A stretch of DNA of 37,539 nt from Synergistaceae bacterium (GCA_017449415.1 JAFSJO010000112.1:1-37539), one strand, 5' to 3'; positions 1-8,821 are shown, counted from the stretch's first letter. The notes: generated by a model from the sequence alone, not told the origin. Numbers and translations: made by a program.

Positions 1-198
1 CCGAGAGCTCGGACGAACTTTGCAAACTCCGTGTCGCTCATGCTGATGATGGGCTTGCGCAGGAGGTCGGTGGTGGGGAGAGAGTTTTCCCAGTTAATCG
101 TGGTGTATGGCTGGTAACGGACAGGCTCTGTCTCATAGACAATAAATTTCCTTGAAGATAAGTTCCAGACGAAAGAAAAACGCCAAAAAACCTGCATC
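1..198 (-). CDS. Partial unrecognised protein running off the left edge
   Basis: Reading leftward, an open frame starts after an in-frame TAA at 222-224 and stays open to base 1. The first ATG is at 196-198, which leaves 66 visible codons. The residues are aromatic-rich and look coding (for example VYETEPVRYQPYTTINWEN and PIISMSDTEFAKF). No clear ribosome binding site precedes the ATG, so the frame may instead be the remnant of a longer gene whose front was lost in the decayed AT-rich segment on its upstream side. I do not recognise the family. Confidence 0.4.
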
Positions 199-224
199 TG
201 TTGCGTGCTTCGAAATTTGATTTA

Positions 225-498
225 TGATCAACAAAATGTCTTACCTTTTATTTTTCCTATTTTTTCCCTTATTGGTTCATTGCCGTGAAAGTGCCCTTAT
301 CGCACCGGAATTTATATACACCAATCGTTAAGGTATAGCAAACTTTTTCTAACATTTTATTTGTTGTAATTTGTTTCTCTGTGGGATCATGTTTTCAAAG
401 ATAAATAAGTTGACTAAATGAGGGAAAAAAGAGGTCTAGACCCAGCAAATAAATCAAATTTATAATTTTTAAATTAATTTTATAAAATTTGATGATGA
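225..498. other. AT-rich spacer with no gene
   Basis: This stretch is much richer in A and T than the rest of the window and has stops in all frames. I see no convincing RNA gene, no terminator with a good stem, and no array. It lies between the edge gene and a gene fragment truncated by an insertion sequence, so it probably belongs to a decayed accessory segment. Confidence 0.5.
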
Positions 499-654
499 CA
501 TGGAAATTTTGATGATTTTGTAGCTGAAAATATAGGCGAAGAAACACAGCTTTCTCCCAATTCTATGGCGAGGAAGCAACATTTTTATTATTATATCTAT
601 AGAAAAATTTTTGCGAAAGATAAAATGTATCTAGATAGTGTCGTCAGAAAATAA
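499..654 (+). pseudogene. Probable 3' fragment of an unrecognised gene, cut by an IS
   Basis: After TGA TGA at 493-498 a frame stays open to TAA at 652-654. It reads like protein: FDDFVAENIGEETQLSPNS, then a basic and aromatic stretch KQHFYYYIYRKIFAKDK. No start codon or ribosome binding site lies at its head. The last codons run into sequence that looks like the terminal end of the neighbouring IS5-type element, just past a CTAG at 631-634. I infer a host-gene remnant interrupted by the insertion. A chance open frame is the alternative. Confidence 0.3.
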
Positions 655-1300
655 GAATTTGAAGTCAGAGAATCAGGCAGGCTATCTGTACTGATTCCAT
701 ATATGAGGAGGCCTTTTTAGCATATCTGGTTGCTATTCCTTGCCACCGCTTCAATTTCAAAAATGTATTCTCAATTTGATGCCAGTTTTCATATATTGCA
801 TGATTATATTCTCGTTGAATCTTCCGATTCCTCTTCGGCGGGATTACTGTTTCCATTTTCGCTTCTCTGACCTTTTCAATAACACCGTCGGTATCGTATC
901 CTCTGCCAGCCAAAAGATAATCAGCGTCAATTCCATTGATAAGTTCACCTGTCTTGGAACAGTCGGCAACGGTTCCATCAGTAATAATTGCTCGGACAGG
1001 CATTCCAAATGAATCTACAGCAAGGTGAAGCTTTGTGTTGAGCCCTCCTTTGTGCGACTCATCGTTTGGTGGCCTCACATTGCTCCTGCCGCATGGGGAT
1101 GGACTTTGATATACGAAGTATCTGTCATAAGCCATTCGAAATCAGGGTCTTGGACAAATAAATTAAACAGCATTTCCCATATTCCCTTATCACGCCAGCG
1201 ATAAAAACTCCTGTCGGTATTTTTCCAGTCCCCATATTCTGGGAGTAAATCTCTCCAAGGAGCACCAGTTATTAAAATCCAAATTATATGGCACTACCGA
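635..1300 (-). mobile_element. Truncated IS5-family (IS427-like) insertion sequence
   Basis: The element carries an IS427-like transposase on the minus strand. Its transposase-3' end is probably near 635, where GTGTCGTCAGAAAATAAG follows a CTAG; IS5-family elements commonly target YTAR tetranucleotides. No matching inverted copy of that end is visible between 1290 and 1386, and the transposase lacks its N-terminal region, so the 5' end of the element has been lost. The ABC transporter promoter begins immediately beyond. Confidence 0.65.
665..1293 (-). pseudogene. Degenerate IS5/IS427-type DDE transposase
   Basis: The first half (about 1293 to 1055) reads ITGAPWRDLLPEYGDWKN and then DPDFEWLMTDTSYIKVHPH, the DUF4096 and first-Asp region of IS427-type transposases. 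The second half, one base out of phase (ending at 665), reads KGGLNTKLHLAVDSFGMPVR and ends with LKRWQGIATRYAKK. IS427-type elements often use a frameshift at this junction. Three defects suggest inactivity: a TGA at 1075-1077 where the family usually has Gly; AGRGYD instead of ADRGYD, so the second catalytic Asp is Gly; and no N-terminal 40 or so residues before a TAG at 1294-1296. The glutamate of the IEN motif remains. Confidence 0.8.
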
Positions 1301-1319
1301 TAATTTGTTTCCCGTAGAT

Positions 1320-1349
1320 TTGCGCAATGTATTCAGTGTTTGCTATACT
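1320..1349 (+). promoter_or_regulatory. Putative sigma-70-type promoter of the ABC importer operon
   Basis: TTGCGC at 1320-1325 and TATACT at 1344-1349 are 18 bases apart. They lie 37 bases before the ATG at 1386, and a purine-rich GGGAGAGGGGAAAG ribosome binding site sits between. The promoter abuts the truncated insertion sequence. Confidence 0.5.
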
Positions 1350-1385
1350 TAGCGTGTTTGTTATAGGGAGAGGGGAAAGTGTTTT

Positions 1386-4352
1386 ATGACGAAAAAATTT
1401 TTAATTGCGGTCGTGTTGGCCTTGTTTGTGCTGGCGGACATAGGCGAGGGGTATGGTTATACTGACATTCAAGACTTGGCAGGCAAACAAATCGCTGTCG
1501 TAACAGGATCGACACACCCAGACATCACGCTGAAATTCATACCTACTGCAAAGCTCGTGTATTTCGACTCAATCCCCGATACTTTCACAGCACTCAGGGC
1601 GGGAAAAGTTGATGCTGTATGTACAGGCATTCCGATGGCAAAATTAGTCATGGCTGAAGATGACAGCATAGCTTTTCTGGGTGAACAGCTCACATATACG
1701 GAATGCGCGCCGATATTCACGAAAGCTGAAGCGGGTCAAAAACTCTGCGACGAGTTCAGCGAGTTTCTCAAAGCTCAGTGGGATAACGGAACGATCCATG
1801 AACTTGACTCGATATGGTTCGGCAGTGATGAGAGCAGGAAAGTCGTGAAGGATTATTCGAAGCTCCCGGCTCCTAACGGCACGCTCCGAATGGCCGCAGA
1901 TGTTTCAATAGCACCATGCACGTACGTTAAGGATAACGTGATTGTCGGCTATGATGTCGACTGCGCTGTGAGATTTTGCGAGGCTTACGGCTACGGGCTC
2001 GAAATTGTCCCGATGAACTTCAACGGAGTGATCCCTGCAGTTCAGACAGGCAAATGCGATTTCGGAATGGGCGGAATAACTCGCACCCCCGAGCGAGAAG
2101 AAAATGTCTTGTTCTCTTATCCCAACATCAAAACCGGAAATGCGTTCGTCGTGAGAAAATCTGACATAGCTACTAAAGCGAGCCTTCATGAACTCGAAGG
2201 GAAGAAAATCGGAGTTCAAGCAGGAACAAGAAGCCCCGAGGTAGCTAAGAAGTTCGTTCCGACCGCAAAACTTGTATATTACGACACGCCAGCTGATAAT
2301 CTCATCGCGCTCAGAATTGGGAAGATTGATGCTTCGTGTATGCCATACCCCACCGCAAGGCTTATGATGCATGATGGTGATGATATCGTTGCTCTAGGCG
2401 GGAAACTTACCAATACAAAAATCGCCTCAATCTTTTCCAAGACCGAAAAGGGCAAAAAACTCTGTAAAGAATACGAAGAGTTCCTTAAATCCTTGTGGGA
2501 CGACGGCACAATAAGCAAAATTGACTCTGTGTGGCTTGGCAGCGATGAGAGCAAGCGAGTTCTGAGAGATTATACTAAACTTCCAGCAACCAATGGAACT
2601 TTGAAAATGGCTGTTGACGCGTCATCAGCACCGTTCGTTTATGTAAAGAATAGTGCGATAGTCGGCTATGATATAGACATTGCTGTGAGGTTCTGCGAGG
2701 CCAAAGGTTATGCGCTGGAAGTTGTTCCTATGTCATTCGCTGCTGTTATTCCGGCGGTACATTCAGAGAAGTGTGATTTTTCATGCGGCATGACCTACAC
2801 CCCGGAACGTGCTGAGAGCGTGCTATTCTCGTCTACTCCCAACGCTGAAGTCGGAAGCGTGATGCTCGTAAAGAAATCGGACATGCAAGTTTCAAGTTCA
2901 GGGCAATACACGAAAATCCAAGACTTAGCTGGTAAGAAGATCGGAATTATTTTGGGAGCAAACCACGATATTTTCGTCGCTGAAAAAATCCCCGATGCCA
3001 AGATCGAATACTTCAATGATATCGGTGCTATAACGCTTGCTCTACAGACGGGCAAAATCGCTGCTTTCACAAACACTCTTCCTACAGCAATATACATGAC
3101 ACATGAGCATAAAGACATGTCTTATGTACCAGAACCGCTCGAAACTCCGTACACTTACTCGGCGTTTACTAATTCCGATAAAGGACATAAAGTTTGTGCT
3201 GAATATGCTGAGTTTGTAAAATCTTTGTGGGATAATGGAACTATTAAGCAGCTTGCGGAAAAATGGATCTACAGTGAAGACGAGCAACTCCGAACAACGG
3301 AGGACTACTCTAAACTTCCTGCAGACAATGGCACTCTCAGAATGGCAATAGACACAGGCCGTATGCCGTTCGCTTATGTCAAAGATAATAAGATTACGGG
3401 CTATGACATAGATATAGCAACAATGTTCTGCAAATCCAAAGGTTACGGGCTTGAAGTCCAATCTATGAATTTTGCAGGAATTTTAGGCTCAATCAAAACT
3501 GGAAAATGTGATTTAACCGGCAGCATAACGTGGACTGAAGAACGCGCTGAAACTATGTTGTTCTCGCCTGTCCCTAATGCAGAAACTCCAATAGTGCTGC
3601 TTGTAATGAAATCCACAGAGACCGAGACAAATACTTTCCTTGATGAACTGAAAGCCAGCTTTGAGCGTACGTTTATCCGTGAAGACAGGTGGAAGCTCTT
3701 TGCTGACGGGATAATCAGCACAATGATTATTACTGTATTGTCGATTGTATTTGGCACAATTCTGGGCTTCGTTGTGTATCTTTCATGCAGAGGCGGAAAC
3801 ATAATCGCTAACCTCACTACTCGTTTCTGCATATGGCTGATCCAGGGTATGCCTATGGTGGTGCTTTTGATGATCCTGTACTACATAGTATTCGGAAAAG
3901 TCGACATAGCAGGAATATGGGTGGCTGTGATTGCATTCTCGCTGACGTTTGGAGCAAGCGTCTACGGAATGATTCTATCTGGTGTGAACGCATTGGACAA
4001 AGGACAGCTCGAAGCAGCTTACGCATTGGGCTTCACTGACCGGCGAGCATTCTTCACGATTATACTTCCTCAGGCAGCACTGCACTTCATGCCGTCATAC
4101 AAGGCCACAGTTGTCGCGCTCATCAAGGCTACTGCGATTGTGGGCTACATTGCTGTGCAGGACTTGACGAAGATGGGCGACATAGTGAGGAGCAGAACGT
4201 ATGAAGCATTTTTCCCGCTGATAGCTGTTGCAGTGATATATTTTGTTCTTGCTGGAATGCTTAATGCCATTGTCAGAATTGTTCACAATCGGATCACGCC
4301 AGAAAAAAGGACGAGAAGAGATATATTAAGGGGGATTGATATCCATGATTAA
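1386..4352 (+). CDS. Polar amino-acid ABC importer: three fused substrate-binding units plus permease
   Basis: The protein has 988 residues. Residues 1-24 are a signal peptide. Three repeats follow, each made of a lobe-II-like half (LAGKQIAVVTG near 30, LEGKKIGVQAG near 270, LAGKKIGIILG near 514) and a lobe-I-like half (NGTLRMAAD near 164, NGTLKMAVD near 403, NGTLRMAID near 648, each with GYDxD and TPERxE-type motifs). Residues about 755-985 form a HisM/GlnP-type permease with the EAA loop GQLEAAYALGFTDRR. The fusion resembles GlnPQ-type importers, which carry tandem binding domains on the permease, but usual proteins run lobe I then lobe II. Here the chain starts with lobe II and ends with lobe I before the membrane part. 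It sits at the membrane with its binding units outside and overlaps its ATPase gene by 8 bases. The substrate is probably a polar amino acid; which one is not readable. Confidence 0.9.
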   Translation: MTKKFLIAVVLALFVLADIGEGYGYTDIQDLAGKQIAVVTGSTHPDITLKFIPTAKLVYFDSIPDTFTALRAGKVDAVCTGIPMAKLVMAEDDSIAFLGEQLTYTECAPIFTKAEAGQKLCDEFSEFLKAQWDNGTIHELDSIWFGSDESRKVVKDYSKLPAPNGTLRMAADVSIAPCTYVKDNVIVGYDVDCAVRFCEAYGYGLEIVPMNFNGVIPAVQTGKCDFGMGGITRTPEREENVLFSYPNIKTGNAFVVRKSDIATKASLHELEGKKIGVQAGTRSPEVAKKFVPTAKLVYYDTPADNLIALRIGKIDASCMPYPTARLMMHDGDDIVALGGKLTNTKIASIFSKTEKGKKLCKEYEEFLKSLWDDGTISKIDSVWLGSDESKRVLRDYTKLPATNGTLKMAVDASSAPFVYVKNSAIVGYDIDIAVRFCEAKGYALEVVPMSFAAVIPAVHSEKCDFSCGMTYTPERAESVLFSSTPNAEVGSVMLVKKSDMQVSSSGQYTKIQDLAGKKIGIILGANHDIFVAEKIPDAKIEYFNDIGAITLALQTGKIAAFTNTLPTAIYMTHEHKDMSYVPEPLETPYTYSAFTNSDKGHKVCAEYAEFVKSLWDNGTIKQLAEKWIYSEDEQLRTTEDYSKLPADNGTLRMAIDTGRMPFAYVKDNKITGYDIDIATMFCKSKGYGLEVQSMNFAGILGSIKTGKCDLTGSITWTEERAETMLFSPVPNAETPIVLLVMKSTETETNTFLDELKASFERTFIREDRWKLFADGIISTMIITVLSIVFGTILGFVVYLSCRGGNIIANLTTRFCIWLIQGMPMVVLLMILYYIVFGKVDIAGIWVAVIAFSLTFGASVYGMILSGVNALDKGQLEAAYALGFTDRRAFFTIILPQAALHFMPSYKATVVALIKATAIVGYIAVQDLTKMGDIVRSRTYEAFFPLIAVAVIYFVLAGMLNAIVRIVHNRITPEKRTRRDILRGIDIHD

Positions 4353-5418
4353 GTTGGAGCATGTCAAGAAAGTTTATCCGAACGTTACGCCGCTCTCAGA
4401 TGTCAGCACAGAGATCCATGACGGCGATGTAATATCCGTGATCGGGCCTTCCGGGACTGGCAAAAGCACGCTGTTACGCTGCATCAATCTTCTTGAACGT
4501 CCTGACGGTGGCCGAATATTTCTTGACAATGAAGAAATAACTTCACCAAAATGCAATGTCCCCAAGGTCAGACAGAAAATGGGAATGGTGTTTCAGTCGT
4601 TCAATTTGTTCGGGCATCTTACGGTTATCGAAAACATCATGCTCTCACCCGTGAAGCTGAAAGGAGTGAGCAGGCAATCAGCGTTCGATGAAGGAATGAA
4701 ACTTCTGCGTCAGGTCGGACTTGCCGACAAGATGCTGAATTATCCTCATGAGCTTTCGGGCGGCCAGAAGCAGAGAATAGCAATCGCCCGCGCGTTGGCA
4801 ATGAACCCAACTGTCATACTCTTTGACGAGCCTACAAGTGCGCTTGATCCTACAATGGTGGGTGAAGTTCAGGCCGTCATCAGGGACTTGGCAAAGATCG
4901 GGAAAACGATGATGATCGTAACGCACGAGATGAATTTTGCGCGTACTGTCAGCAACAGAGTTTTCTACATGGACGAAGGCGGAATTTACGAGGACGGAAG
5001 CCCCGAACAAATTTTCAGCTCACCGACGCGAGATAAGACACGAAGATTTATTCAAAGGCTCAAAGTTCTTGAAATCGAGATCAACGGCAGAGATTATGAT
5101 TTTCCCGCCGCCGTCGCGAGCATTGAGAATTACTGCAGGAAAAATCTTGTTGCTCATCGTACGTGCAACAGGCTTCAGCTTGCCTTTGAAGAGCTTGTGC
5201 AGCAGACATTGCTTCCAAGACTCGATGATCCTGACGTCAATGTCGTGATTGAGTATTCGGAGGAAAAGAACGAGGCCGCAATGAACGTTAATTGCAACCT
5301 GAAGAGCGTAAATCTTTTGGAGACGGCTGACGAACTCTCCCTAACTGTCTTGAAAGGCATTACGTCAAACATTGAGTATTCCGACGAAGACGGAATTATA
5401 AGACTGATCGTTTCATAA
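4345..5418 (+). CDS. Amino-acid ABC transporter ATPase with extra C-terminal domain
   Basis: This energises the fused importer just upstream. From ATG 4345 it has 357 residues. The ATG overlaps the end of the permease gene and lies 9 bases after AGGGGGA, which fits better than the in-frame TTG at 4336. Walker A GPSGTGKST is near residue 34, LSGGQKQR near 137, ILFDEPTSALDP near 158, then the H-loop IVTHEM, all typical of GlnQ/HisP. GlnQ proteins usually end near 245 residues. Here about 110 more follow. That tail includes LQLAFEELVQQ and ends in alternating hydrophobic strands, which recalls the N-box region of RsbW/SpoIIAB-type GHKL ATPases with the key Asn missing. The tail assignment is inference only. 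Confidence 0.92.
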   Translation: MIKLEHVKKVYPNVTPLSDVSTEIHDGDVISVIGPSGTGKSTLLRCINLLERPDGGRIFLDNEEITSPKCNVPKVRQKMGMVFQSFNLFGHLTVIENIMLSPVKLKGVSRQSAFDEGMKLLRQVGLADKMLNYPHELSGGQKQRIAIARALAMNPTVILFDEPTSALDPTMVGEVQAVIRDLAKIGKTMMIVTHEMNFARTVSNRVFYMDEGGIYEDGSPEQIFSSPTRDKTRRFIQRLKVLEIEINGRDYDFPAAVASIENYCRKNLVAHRTCNRLQLAFEELVQQTLLPRLDDPDVNVVIEYSEEKNEAAMNVNCNLKSVNLLETADELSLTVLKGITSNIEYSDEDGIIRLIVS

Positions 5419-5447
5419 AAACAAAAGGCCGCCTTGCTGGCGGTCTC
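5419..5447 (-). terminator. Rho-independent terminator behind tRNA-Ala; may also serve the ABC operon
   Basis: GGCCGCC (5429-5435) and GGCGGTC (5441-5447) form a seven-pair stem with one G-U pair and a TTGCT loop. On the minus strand the stem is followed by TTTTGTTTT, a good terminator for the protease/tRNA unit. On the plus strand it is followed by the weaker TCTTATATT, so it may also stop the ABC operon. Confidence 0.75.
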
Positions 5448-5479
5448 TTATATTCAAACGGCGTATGCCGATTACGCTC

Positions 5480-5555
5480 TGGTGGAGCTGAGGAGATTCG
5501 AACTCCCGGCCTCGACAATGCGAATGTCGCGCGCTCCCAACTGCGCTACAGCCCC
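5480..5555 (-). tRNA. tRNA-Ala (anticodon CGC)
   Basis: The 76-base cloverleaf is complete. The acceptor GGGGCTG pairs with CAGCTCC and includes the G3-U70 pair that identifies alanine tRNAs. The D arm is GCGC/GCGC with AGTTGGGA. The anticodon arm is CGACA-TTCGCAT-TGTCG with anticodon CGC, reading GCG codons. The T arm is GGGAG-TTCGAAT-CTCCT, the discriminator is A, and CCA is encoded at 5480-5482. It lies 27 bases downstream of the S8 protease stop on the same strand and may share its transcript. Confidence 0.96.
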
Positions 5556-5582
5556 ATTAACAAACTCAAAACAGGGCGTATT

Positions 5583-7133
5583 TTATTCCTTTCGGATATT
5601 TCTGTCAAGGAAAATTTTCCCACGCTTCACACACATGACAAGCGACGCAAAAATCCCGACGGCCAAAAATCCCGCGCCTGCGTTGCAGCCACCACCGCCG
5701 CCACCAGTTGAGAAGCTGTTGTTCTGGTAATAATCAAGATCCTCAACCCTCGACACCGTATAGTTGGCGTAGTCGTCGTATTCCGAAGCTGCAGGCTCGG
5801 CTGACAGATCCGCTGCGTTGTCTTTCATGTAGGTATTGGCACCAGAAAGACTGAACTTTTTCTCACCGGCGCTCGTCTCAACTTTCTCAGACCCGGACAC
5901 TGACGCAGTACTCCCTCCGAGTATCGCCTGCTTCAGCTGGTAAGCCGTTATATCAGAACTTATTGAGGCAAGCAACGCCGCCGCTCCAGATACAAAAGGA
6001 GCTGCCATTGATGTCCCTTGATCTTCTTTTAGTGCGACCTCGCTGGTTGTCCCGGTCTGAAGCCAAGTGCTCAAAATAGCAACGCCCGGCGCGGCAACAT
6101 CTGCTCCCTTATTGCTGAAGCTCGCCAAAGATCCGTCCTTGTTCAAAGCTCCTACCGTTATCATGTTATCGAGGCCCGCAAACGAAGCCGGATATACATA
6201 CTTACCCTCCGTGTTGGGCTGTCCGACAGTCTGCGCACTGTTACCAGCCGCGACAACCATCACAGCTTTATTCAGTTCGCTCAAATCTTTTAACGCCCTC
6301 CAAAAAGGATCTTTCACAAAATTGTCATGACCCGGCACAAGCTTTATGTATGTCTCGAGCGACATGTTGACGGCCTTGATATTCACGCCATTATTTAGAA
6401 GCCCTGTAACGTAGTTTATTCCCTTGATCACGTCCTTGACCGTGCCAGCTGGCTGTCCATTGCCATCAGTACCAGTCAGAACACGCACCGAAATTAACTG
6501 AACGTCCCAATTAACTCCGGCGATCCCTTTGCCGTTATTCCCGCGAGCTCCGATCACCCCGGCTACGTGTGTACCGTGCCCGTGAGTGTCCTTCAAATTC
6601 GTATCCGTTGAGTACGAGTATTCAGTGCTTACGTTGTCCAGATCCGGGTTAGAAGAGTCAATGCCTGTGTCGATAACAGCTACGTATATGTCGTGGCTCC
6701 CCGTGCTTGTGTCCCAGACCGCTGGCGCATCGATGTCAAACAGTCCCCATGTGTCAGTCGTGTTCACTTCGGGGTCATTGGGAGTCTTGGCCGCGTAAAC
6801 TTTATAATTGGGCGAAGCGGCGAGAACCTCGGGGTTACTCTTCAGCTCTTCGGCAAATTCTTGCGCGTCTCTCGTGTCTGAATGAATGACCGCGTAGATA
6901 CCGCTCCCCTTTGAAAGCTCGGGATACGTCTCCTTGACCCAAGCTCCCTCCGCCGCAGCGAACGAAGCAACACGAAGAGCTGACGAAGCGACACCGCCGC
7001 TCGAAGCCTCCGAGGGTCTCAGCACGACGATGACGTCGCCCTCCTCGTACTCTGAAGCCGAGGCCGAAAACGCCAGCGCAGCGGACAGCAACAAAGCAAA
7101 AACCAAAACGACTTTCCTACTCAAGTCCTTCAC
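5583..7133 (-). CDS. Exported subtilisin-like (S8) protease with Synergist-CTERM tail, copy 2
   Basis: The protein has 516 residues and a GTG start 10 bases behind the stop of its paralog, preceded by GGAAAGG. It has a signal peptide (about 1-27), an inhibitor-I9-like propeptide (about 30-115), and a catalytic domain with Asp155 (VIDTGID), His186 (HGHGTHVAG), Asn298 and Ser375 (GTSMAAPF). It ends with GGGGGGCNAGAGF, a hydrophobic helix and a basic KRGK-type tail. This matches the Synergist-CTERM sorting signal, so the mature protease is probably processed near the Gly/Cys motif and kept at the cell surface. Its natural substrate is unknown. With its neighbour it looks like a recent tandem duplication. 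Confidence 0.93.
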   Translation of the reverse strand: MKDLSRKVVLVFALLLSAALAFSASASEYEEGDVIVVLRPSEASSGGVASSALRVASFAAAEGAWVKETYPELSKGSGIYAVIHSDTRDAQEFAEELKSNPEVLAASPNYKVYAAKTPNDPEVNTTDTWGLFDIDAPAVWDTSTGSHDIYVAVIDTGIDSSNPDLDNVSTEYSYSTDTNLKDTHGHGTHVAGVIGARGNNGKGIAGVNWDVQLISVRVLTGTDGNGQPAGTVKDVIKGINYVTGLLNNGVNIKAVNMSLETYIKLVPGHDNFVKDPFWRALKDLSELNKAVMVVAAGNSAQTVGQPNTEGKYVYPASFAGLDNMITVGALNKDGSLASFSNKGADVAAPGVAILSTWLQTGTTSEVALKEDQGTSMAAPFVSGAAALLASISSDITAYQLKQAILGGSTASVSGSEKVETSAGEKKFSLSGANTYMKDNAADLSAEPAASEYDDYANYTVSRVEDLDYYQNNSFSTGGGGGGCNAGAGFLAVGIFASLVMCVKRGKIFLDRNIRKE

Positions 7134-7143
7134 GATCCTTTCC

Positions 7144-8712
7144 TTATATATTTATCTTTCTGCGCTTCACATACATGACGAATGGCGCAAAAATTCCGAC
7201 AGCAAAAAATCCTGATCCCGCGTTACAGCCGCCACCGCCACCACCTGAGGAACTGTCGCTGCCGCCGTCGCCATTCTTGTATTCTTCATAATAGCTGGGC
7301 TTCGATATCACTGCATGAGCGGTGTAGTCGCTGTATTCCGTGTTCGTGGGAGGGGTCGCAGGCATGAGCGTCGCATTACCCGCGTATGTCTTCTGATAAT
7401 CATAGGCATCAGAAAGGTTGAAGATGCTTTCGCCGGAGCTTGCCTCAACTTGTTCAGAGCTGGAGGCTCGACTCCCGCCGAGGATCGCTCGCTTCAACTG
7501 GTAAGCCGTAAGGTCAGGTTTGATTGACGCAAGCAACGCCGCCGCCCCTGAGACGAAAGGTGCCGCCATTGATGTACCGCTTATAGTGTGAAGAGATACC
7601 CCGTCGGCCTTGACGCAGCTCGTCCGAGATTGTAGGTAGGTGCTGAGAATGCTGACCCCCGGCGCAGCAATGTTCGCTCCTTTGTTGCTGAAATTCGCAA
7701 GCGAGCCATCACTGTTCAAAGCTCCGACCGTTATCATGTTGTCAATTCCCTCGAACGAAGCCGGATAAACATAATATCCAGCCCCGGGGATCATGTTCCC
7801 TTGCTTCTTCGTGGTCGGCTGTCCGACGGTCTGCGAGTAATTCCCGGCCGCGACGACTATCACAGCTTTATTCAACACGTCCAAATCTTTCAACGCCCGC
7901 CAAAAAGGATCCTTCACGAAGTTATCATGACTTGGCACGAGGCTTATATATGTCTCGAATGACATGTTGACGGCCTTGATATTCACGCCCTTGTTAGCGA
8001 TCAGATCCGTAACGTAGTTAATGCCATTGATAACGTCCGCGATCGTACCGCCGCCATTATCAGCAAGCGCACGCACCCCGATCAGCTGAACCCTCCAATT
8101 GACCCCCGCGACCCCTACGCCGTTGTTGCCGTAAGCTCCGATTATTCCGGCTACGTGCGTTCCGTGTCCGTGAGTGTCCGTCCCCGTCGAGTACGCGAAG
8201 TTTATGTTATCCGCGAGATCAGGATTAGAGTAATCAATGCCCGTGTCAATGACAGCTACGTATATGTTGCGGCTCCCGGTGCTCGTGTCCCATACGGAGG
8301 GCGCGTCAATCGAGAACAGCCCCCACGTGTCCGTAGCGTTCACTGTTGGCTCGGTGGGAGTTGTCGTCGCGTAGACCCTGTAGTTGGGAGAGGCGGCAAG
8401 GACTTCGGGATTATTCTTCAGCTCCTCGGCAAACTCTTTCGCGTCCCTCGTGTCTGAGTGAATGACCGTGTAGAGGCCGCTGCCAGACTCCGAAAGCTCA
8501 GGATACGTCTCTTTGACCCAAGCTCCCTCCGACGCGGCGAACGAAGCAGCTCGAAACGCCGACGAAGCTACAGTGCCGCCCGAAACTTCCGCAGGTCTCA
8601 GCACGACAATGACATCACCATCTTCATATTCAGAAGCTGAAGCCGAGAAACTCAGCGCGGCGGACATCATCAGAGTAAAGATCAAAATTATTTTTCTGTT
8701 CAAATTTTTCAC
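7144..8712 (-). CDS. Exported subtilisin-like (S8) protease with Synergist-CTERM tail, copy 1
   Basis: This 522-residue paralog is first in the two-gene unit and starts with GTG after GAGAGG. The signal peptide and propeptide are nearly the same as in the downstream copy. The catalytic residues are Asp156 (VIDTGID), His183 (HGHGTHVAG) and the Ser of GTSMAAPF. Compared with the other copy it has a shorter loop between the Asp and His strands and a longer insert (KKQGNMIPGAGYY) after the oxyanion Asn region, so substrate preference may have diverged. The end is GGGGGGCNAGSGFFAVG, a membrane helix, then KRRK. The C-terminal linkers before the Gly run differ clearly while the catalytic cores are close. 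Confidence 0.93.
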   Translation of the reverse strand: MKNLNRKIILIFTLMMSAALSFSASASEYEDGDVIVVLRPAEVSGGTVASSAFRAASFAASEGAWVKETYPELSESGSGLYTVIHSDTRDAKEFAEELKNNPEVLAASPNYRVYATTTPTEPTVNATDTWGLFSIDAPSVWDTSTGSRNIYVAVIDTGIDYSNPDLADNINFAYSTGTDTHGHGTHVAGIIGAYGNNGVGVAGVNWRVQLIGVRALADNGGGTIADVINGINYVTDLIANKGVNIKAVNMSFETYISLVPSHDNFVKDPFWRALKDLDVLNKAVIVVAAGNYSQTVGQPTTKKQGNMIPGAGYYVYPASFEGIDNMITVGALNSDGSLANFSNKGANIAAPGVSILSTYLQSRTSCVKADGVSLHTISGTSMAAPFVSGAAALLASIKPDLTAYQLKRAILGGSRASSSEQVEASSGESIFNLSDAYDYQKTYAGNATLMPATPPTNTEYSDYTAHAVISKPSYYEEYKNGDGGSDSSSGGGGGGCNAGSGFFAVGIFAPFVMYVKRRKINI

Positions 8713-8744
8713 AGCCCTCTCCTTATTCGTTTTGATACGCTGAA

Positions 8745-8750
8745 ATTATA
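8745..8750 (-). promoter_or_regulatory. -10-like TATAAT for the protease pair
   Basis: A perfect TATAAT on the minus strand lies 32 bases before the GTG of the first protease. I cannot point to a convincing -35 hexamer at the usual distance, so the call rests on the -10 alone. Confidence 0.35.
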
Positions 8751-8821
8751 TAACACGCGCTTGAATTTTTTGTGAATTTCTTGCCCAGTGTCTAGATTAA
8801 ATTACCGTAATGAATATCGTG

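Noticed and set aside
225-664. AT-rich stretch as a possible replication origin
   Set aside because: No cluster of DnaA-box-like nonamers and no dnaA or dnaN gene nearby; decay around an IS explains it better.
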